From Actinobacteria bacterium ADurb.Bin346 (GTDB lineage: Bacteria > Actinomycetota > Humimicrobiia > Humimicrobiales > Humimicrobiaceae): a stretch of 9,805 nucleotides of DNA. The notes beneath the pieces are model-generated. The model made no database searches. It saw only the letters and a list, made by a program, of their open reading frames with translations, and was not told the DNA's origin. The position numbers and the translations under genes were made by a program. The first letter of the stretch is position 1. Each line of letters opens with the position of its first letter. Of this stretch, positions 6,426 to 9,805 are shown one piece after another. Where the stretch lies: assembly GCA_002068775.1 (NCBI GenBank), contig MWAX01000109.1, positions 1 to 9,805 of the forward strand, given 5' to 3'.

Positions 6426-7496
6426 ATGCTACTGGATGATCTCAGCTATCTTGCAGACTGCAGTAAAAACAGGTCAAACTTAAAAATATTAAATTACAGC
6501 ATAGACACGGACTCACTCTCTCATGCCTATATTTTTTGCGGCAACTCAATAAACCTGCTTTTTAATATTGCTCTTTCATTTGCTGCATCAATAAACTGTG
6601 AAAGCAAAGGCTGCGGCTCGTGCCATGTATGCAGAAATACGCTTAAAGGAATTTATGAAAATATAATTATTTTAGAGCCTGAAGGAAATTTTATCACCAT
6701 GGACAGGGTAATTCAGCTTCAAAAATTCATGTCTGTAAGCGCATATTCTCCAGGCTATAAAGTTTGTATAATCAGAGAAGTTGATCTTTTAAACAAGGAA
6801 GCAGCAAACAGGCTATTAAAGACTCTCGAAGACCCTCCAGACGAAAAGAGCATTTTTATCCTTCTTACGGAAGATCTTCCTGCAATAATGCCCACAGTGT
6901 CATCCCGCTGTATAATATTTGAATGGGATTTTTTAACTGCTGAAAAAAATAATATCATGAATTTAGATGAGGAACTGTTCAGAAAGCTTATTGATGAAGG
7001 AATAACCGGCATGCTTTCCAGCGCAGATGGCAATAGTTATAAGGACTGTCTTGAGCTTGCCGCACGGATAAATGAATATATAAAGGGAAGTTTTAAAAAT
7101 GATGATGAAGAAGAAGGCAGGTCACTGGTTGAGATGTATAAAAAAACCGGAGCGGCAAAAAATGAGATTAAAAAACTTGAAGAATCCCTTAAAGCTAAAA
7201 ATAAAAGGAAGCTTAATAAATTTATAAATTTGGGTATAAATTATGTTTTTGATATAATAGCTGCCTGGCTCGAGGATATTCTTTCAGTCAGCCAGGGCGC
7301 TTCAAAGGAAGCGCTTAATGTACCGGATAATTTTAATTTTATAAAAAAATATTTCAGCAAGCCGGACAGCTCCCGGGTGTTTGCCCTTATGGATGTCATT
7401 GAGAAAAACAGGAAATACCTTAAATATTCCATATATCCGGAACTTGCTCTTGATAATATATTCCTGCAGATGAAGTTATTAAATGCAGTCAATTAA
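6426..7496 (+). CDS. holB: DNA polymerase III, delta' clamp-loader subunit
   Basis: A 356-residue AAA+ clamp-loader subunit that helps load the sliding clamp during replication. Recognisable parts are SHAYIFCG (32-39), a zinc-binding module C58-x4-C63-x2-C66-x2-C69, the conserved LLNKEAANRLLKTLEDPP (121-138) and the SRC motif (160-162) that supplies the arginine finger. The Walker A position reads CGNSINLL, with no GxxxxGK(S/T). The subunit should therefore not bind ATP in the usual way, a known condition for delta' proteins. The C-terminal half (about 200-356) is poorly conserved and lysine-rich around 235-260, as expected for the collar part. The start lies 2 bp after the tmk stop and has no strong Shine-Dalgarno, suggesting translational coupling. 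Confidence 0.9.
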   Translation: MLLDDLSYLADCSKNRSNLKILNYSIDTDSLSHAYIFCGNSINLLFNIALSFAASINCESKGCGSCHVCRNTLKGIYENIIILEPEGNFITMDRVIQLQKFMSVSAYSPGYKVCIIREVDLLNKEAANRLLKTLEDPPDEKSIFILLTEDLPAIMPTVSSRCIIFEWDFLTAEKNNIMNLDEELFRKLIDEGITGMLSSADGNSYKDCLELAARINEYIKGSFKNDDEEEGRSLVEMYKKTGAAKNEIKKLEESLKAKNKRKLNKFINLGINYVFDIIAAWLEDILSVSQGASKEALNVPDNFNFIKKYFSKPDSSRVFALMDVIEKNRKYLKYSIYPELALDNIFLQMKLLNAVN

Positions 7497-7559
7497 AAAA
7501 AATAAAAATTGTATCCGGAGCGTAAACAGCTTAAACATATGTTAACAAATAGATTGTAC
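7497..7559 (+). other. holB-ricT intergenic spacer
   Basis: A short AT-rich spacer with no convincing promoter boxes or hairpin. The 11-base word TTAACAAATAG at 7542-7552 recurs exactly at 8417-8427, immediately after the ricT stop codon, so copies flank ricT on both sides. Confidence 0.3.
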
Positions 7560-7573
7560 AGGAGGTGCCTTTG
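7560..7573 (+). promoter_or_regulatory. Shine-Dalgarno that decides the ricT start (TTG at 7571)
   Basis: AGGAGGT at 7560-7566 is the strongest ribosome-binding site in the window. It overlaps the GTG at 7565, which therefore cannot be the start it serves. Five bases after AGGAGG comes an in-frame TTG at 7571, giving MPLITGILFRKSG, which fits the family N-terminus. Confidence 0.75.
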
Positions 7574-8416
7574 CCTTTAATAACAGGAATATTATTTAGA
7601 AAAAGCGGCAACATATACTATTACGATCCGGGAGACATAATACTTAAAACCGGGGATAAAGTGATATGCCGTGTTGACAATACTACAGAAATTGGGGAAG
7701 TAGTCGCACCGCCGGCAGAAGTAAACAATGGCGAGGCCGCTGCAGTTATAGAGCCGATAACCAGGGTGATCAGGAAGGCAACTGAATATGATCTTTCAAT
7801 CCTTGAGCTTAATAAAACCAAGGAAGAAGAAGGCGTAAAAAAATTTGATGAACTTGCAAAAGAGCACGGTCTTTTAATGAAGCTTGTCGATGTGCATATT
7901 GTTTTTGATAAAAGCAGGATGATATTTTATTTTACTGCAGAAAAACGTGTGGATTTCAGGGAAATGGTCAAGGAACTTGCTTCCCACTTTAAAATAAGGA
8001 TTGAGCTGCGGCAGATTGGCGTGCGCGATGAGGCAAAAATTGTGGGCGGGCTGGGGCCATGCGGGATGAATCTTTGCTGTAAGAGTTTTTTAACTGATTT
8101 TGAGTCAATTTCAATTAAAATGGCAAAGGACCAGAATCTGCCTCTGAACCCTCTTAAAATATCAGGGATTTGCGGGAGACTCATGTGCTGCCTGAAATAT
8201 GAATATGATTGTTACAAGGATTTTCTTGACATTGCTCCCGAGCGCGGAATCAAAGTAAAAACAAAATTCGGTATGGGTGTAATAATAGGATATGAGTGCC
8301 TGAAGAAATCACTTATTGTTGAGTTTGAAAATGAGAATAAGCTGAGCATCCCTCTTGATGAAGTTGAAGTCACCAATGAGAGGGTCCCAATTGACGAAGA
8401 TAATAACAGTCATTAA
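7571..8416 (+). CDS. ricT: PSP1-domain protein RicT (YaaT)
   Basis: Component of the RicA-RicF-RicT (YmcA-YlbF-YaaT) complex of Gram-positive bacteria. In Bacillus the complex carries iron-sulphur clusters and promotes RNase Y-dependent mRNA maturation, with effects on competence, biofilm and sporulation. Numbering from the TTG start (281 residues), the signature GGLGPCGMNLCCKSF lies at 159-173 and SGICGRLMCCLKYE at 198-211. This gives six cysteines (164, 169, 170, 201, 206, 207) as likely cluster ligands. The intervening IKMAKDQNLPLNPLKI is highly conserved in PSP1 proteins. The gene follows holB after about 74 bp, the usual order. RicA and RicF are not encoded in the window. The start at 7571 is chosen for its ribosome-binding site; a GTG at 7565 is in the same frame. 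Confidence 0.94.
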   Translation: MPLITGILFRKSGNIYYYDPGDIILKTGDKVICRVDNTTEIGEVVAPPAEVNNGEAAAVIEPITRVIRKATEYDLSILELNKTKEEEGVKKFDELAKEHGLLMKLVDVHIVFDKSRMIFYFTAEKRVDFREMVKELASHFKIRIELRQIGVRDEAKIVGGLGPCGMNLCCKSFLTDFESISIKMAKDQNLPLNPLKISGICGRLMCCLKYEYDCYKDFLDIAPERGIKVKTKFGMGVIIGYECLKKSLIVEFENENKLSIPLDEVEVTNERVPIDEDNNSH

Positions 8417-8438
8417 TTAACAAATAGCCAGTGTCAGG

Positions 8439-8514
8439 GCCGATGTAGCTCAATTGGTAGAGCAGCTCATTCGTAATGAGCAGGTTACCGGTTCAAGTCC
8501 GGTCGTCGGCTCCA
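8439..8514 (+). tRNA. tRNA-Thr (anticodon CGU)
   Basis: A complete 76-base cloverleaf with encoded CCA. The acceptor stem GCCGATG (8439-8445) pairs with CGTCGGC (8504-8510) with one G-T pair. The D arm is GCTC/GAGC (8448-8451, 8460-8463). The anticodon arm GCTCA/TGAGC (8465-8469, 8477-8481) has the loop TTCGTAA, putting CGT at 8472-8474, which reads ACG (threonine). The T arm ACCGG/CCGGT encloses TTCAAGT. The base before CCA (position 73) is T at 8511. It starts 22 bp after ricT and ends 35 bp before argS. No separate promoter is obvious, so it may be released from a longer transcript. Confidence 0.97.
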
Positions 8515-8549
8515 CATTTATTCATTATTTAAAAAATTACAGGATAGCA

Positions 8550-9805
8550 ATGCTTATTAATGGCTTAAAAAAAAGATTATTAAAAGAAATAACAGCCTGG
8601 CTTAAGGATTTTAACGGTCATGACGTCGCCTCTGCCGGTGGCGCGGGGGCTGAAAGCAGCAGCAGCGTCATTAAAGTCAATTTGCAGTCAATAAGCCTTG
8701 GTGAGCCAAAAAATAAAAACTTCGGCGATCTGAGCACAAATGCAGCAATGGTGCTGGCGCCTGTCCTCAAAAAGAGCCCGATGCAGGTTGCGGAAATCCT
8801 GAGTGAGCAGTTCATTAAAAAATGGGAGGAAGCATCAGCGGTCAGCATTGCAGCTCCGGGGTTTATTAATTTTACTTTAAACACTTCTTATCTTATGAAG
8901 GCTATTTCAGTAATTGCAGAAGACTTTACAAAGTACGGCAGGAACTTAAACGGCAAAGGTAAAAAGGTCCAGGTCGAATTTGTAAGCGCAAACCCGACTG
9001 GAAACCTGCATATCGGCCATGGACGCTGGGCTGCGCTTGGAGACAGCCTGTCAAATATTTTTGCTGCAAACGGATATGAAGTCTGCAGGGAATATTATGT
9101 AAATGATTTTGGAAGCCAGATAGCAAAATTTGCCTGGTGCATATACAGTCTTTACCTCAAAGCTTTTGGCAAAGAAGTGCCATATCCTGAAGATGGATAT
9201 CCTGAAGAGCTTGTAAAAACAGTTGTAGATGAAATTATCTCTGAAAACAAAGAGTCATATCTTAAGGATTCTCCGGTTGCCGCCGGACAGGACGATTATC
9301 CTGCAGATGTCGCAGCAATTGGCAGGCGCGGTATTGAGATCATGATAAAAAGGATACAGCACACGCTGTCATCGATGGGTGTTGAATTTGATGTCTGGTT
9401 TTATGAAAGCAGTCTTTATGAAGGAGAAAATTTTGAAAAGATTGTAGAATCATTGAAGCAAAAAGGGGTCATTTATGAAAAAGACAGCGCCTTCTGGTTC
9501 AAGGCATTGCAGTTCGGGGACGAAAAAGACAGGGTTGTCATAAGGTCCAGCGGCGAGCCCACATATTTTGCTTCGGATATCATGTATCTGTTAAATAAGG
9601 TACGGAGAGGATTTGACAGGCTTATTTACATACTCGGCGCCGACCATCACGGTTATATAAAGAGGCTTCATGCAATAGGACGCGCAACAGGGTTTGATGA
9701 TGAAAACATAGAAGTTATTATCGGGCAGCTGGTTCATCTTGTAGAGAATGGCAAGACGGTAAAAATGTCAAAGCGCAGAGGAAAGGTCTATATGCTTGAT
9801 GATCT
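8550..9805 (+). CDS. argS: Arginyl-tRNA synthetase (3' end beyond window)
   Basis: Class I aminoacyl-tRNA synthetase charging tRNA-Arg with arginine. The first 418 codons are present and open to the window edge. The N-terminal add-domain (about 1-125) includes NFGDLSTNAAMVLAPVLKK (57-75) and APGFINFTL (102-110). The catalytic domain begins with VEFVSANPTGNLHIGHGR (142-159), containing the HIGH signature at 154-157, and continues through YYVNDFGSQ, GADHHGYI (363-370) and KMSKRRG (405-411). The anticodon-binding domain is cut off. The ATG at 8550 has an AGGA ribosome-binding site (8541-8544) 5 bases upstream. An Ala/Gly/Ser-rich stretch at residues 26-39 is a linker-like insertion. It follows tRNA-Thr by 35 bp, with no recognisable terminator between them. 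Confidence 0.97.
   Translation, partial: MLINGLKKRLLKEITAWLKDFNGHDVASAGGAGAESSSSVIKVNLQSISLGEPKNKNFGDLSTNAAMVLAPVLKKSPMQVAEILSEQFIKKWEEASAVSIAAPGFINFTLNTSYLMKAISVIAEDFTKYGRNLNGKGKKVQVEFVSANPTGNLHIGHGRWAALGDSLSNIFAANGYEVCREYYVNDFGSQIAKFAWCIYSLYLKAFGKEVPYPEDGYPEELVKTVVDEIISENKESYLKDSPVAAGQDDYPADVAAIGRRGIEIMIKRIQHTLSSMGVEFDVWFYESSLYEGENFEKIVESLKQKGVIYEKDSAFWFKALQFGDEKDRVVIRSSGEPTYFASDIMYLLNKVRRGFDRLIYILGADHHGYIKRLHAIGRATGFDDENIEVIIGQLVHLVENGKTVKMSKRRGKVYMLDD

Noticed and set aside
7565..7570. GTG at 7565 as the ricT start
   Set aside because: It overlaps the AGGAGGT ribosome-binding site. The in-frame TTG at 7571 has correct spacing and gives the expected N-terminus.
7927..8184. Open frame on the - strand inside ricT
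   Set aside because: It is antisense to the conserved cysteine-rich signature, and its composition mirrors that gene rather than any protein family.
8618..9126. Two - strand open frames at 8618-8884 and 8926-9126
   Set aside because: Both lie inside argS, whose + strand reading is unbroken with HIGH and KMSKR motifs.

Overview
The window is a stretch of bacterial chromosome. It is AT-rich by eye, its genes are closely packed, and no phage, plasmid or CRISPR structure is visible. The right half, tmk - holB - ricT - tRNA-Thr - argS (all on the + strand), is ordinary housekeeping. The tmk-holB-ricT neighbourhood is familiar from Firmicutes and related Gram-positive-type lineages, and the PSP1/RicT protein agrees with that. 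An LppM/DUF3153-like lipoprotein and a promoter that appears to make a leaderless mRNA would also fit a low-GC actinobacterial lineage. The taxon cannot be fixed from the sequence alone.

Left part (1-4800): a class I (4Fe-4S) fumarase or L-tartrate dehydratase is encoded by two separate genes. The alpha (catalytic cluster) subunit is on the + strand at 18-884. The beta subunit is on the - strand at 4227-4796. The two genes point toward each other across about 3.3 kb, whereas in most genomes they are adjacent and co-directional. Between them lie a stand-alone AAA+ ATPase of the AAA_14/DUF4143 family (+), the decayed remains of a CopG-like antitoxin gene (+), and a metal-dependent amidohydrolase of the uronate-isomerase-like group (-). 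One inversion would restore adjacent, co-directional fumarase genes.

Middle (4797-5800): a membrane-anchored lipoprotein on the - strand lies 48 bp upstream of the fumarase beta gene and may be co-transcribed with it. It diverges from tmk across a gap of about 50 bp.

Right part (5800-9805): thymidylate kinase supplies dTDP. The clamp-loader delta' subunit follows 2 bp later. RicT/YaaT has its six-cysteine iron-sulphur signature and a start best placed at a TTG with a strong Shine-Dalgarno sequence. A complete tRNA-Thr(CGU) gene follows, then arginyl-tRNA synthetase, which runs off the right edge after its KMSKR motif.

I found no convincing new multi-gene system. The observations most worth checking are the split, convergent fumarase genes, the antitoxin relic behind the DUF4143 ATPase, the leaderless promoter in front of that ATPase, and a tandem 18-bp duplication that seems to have built the N-terminal extension of the fumarase beta subunit.
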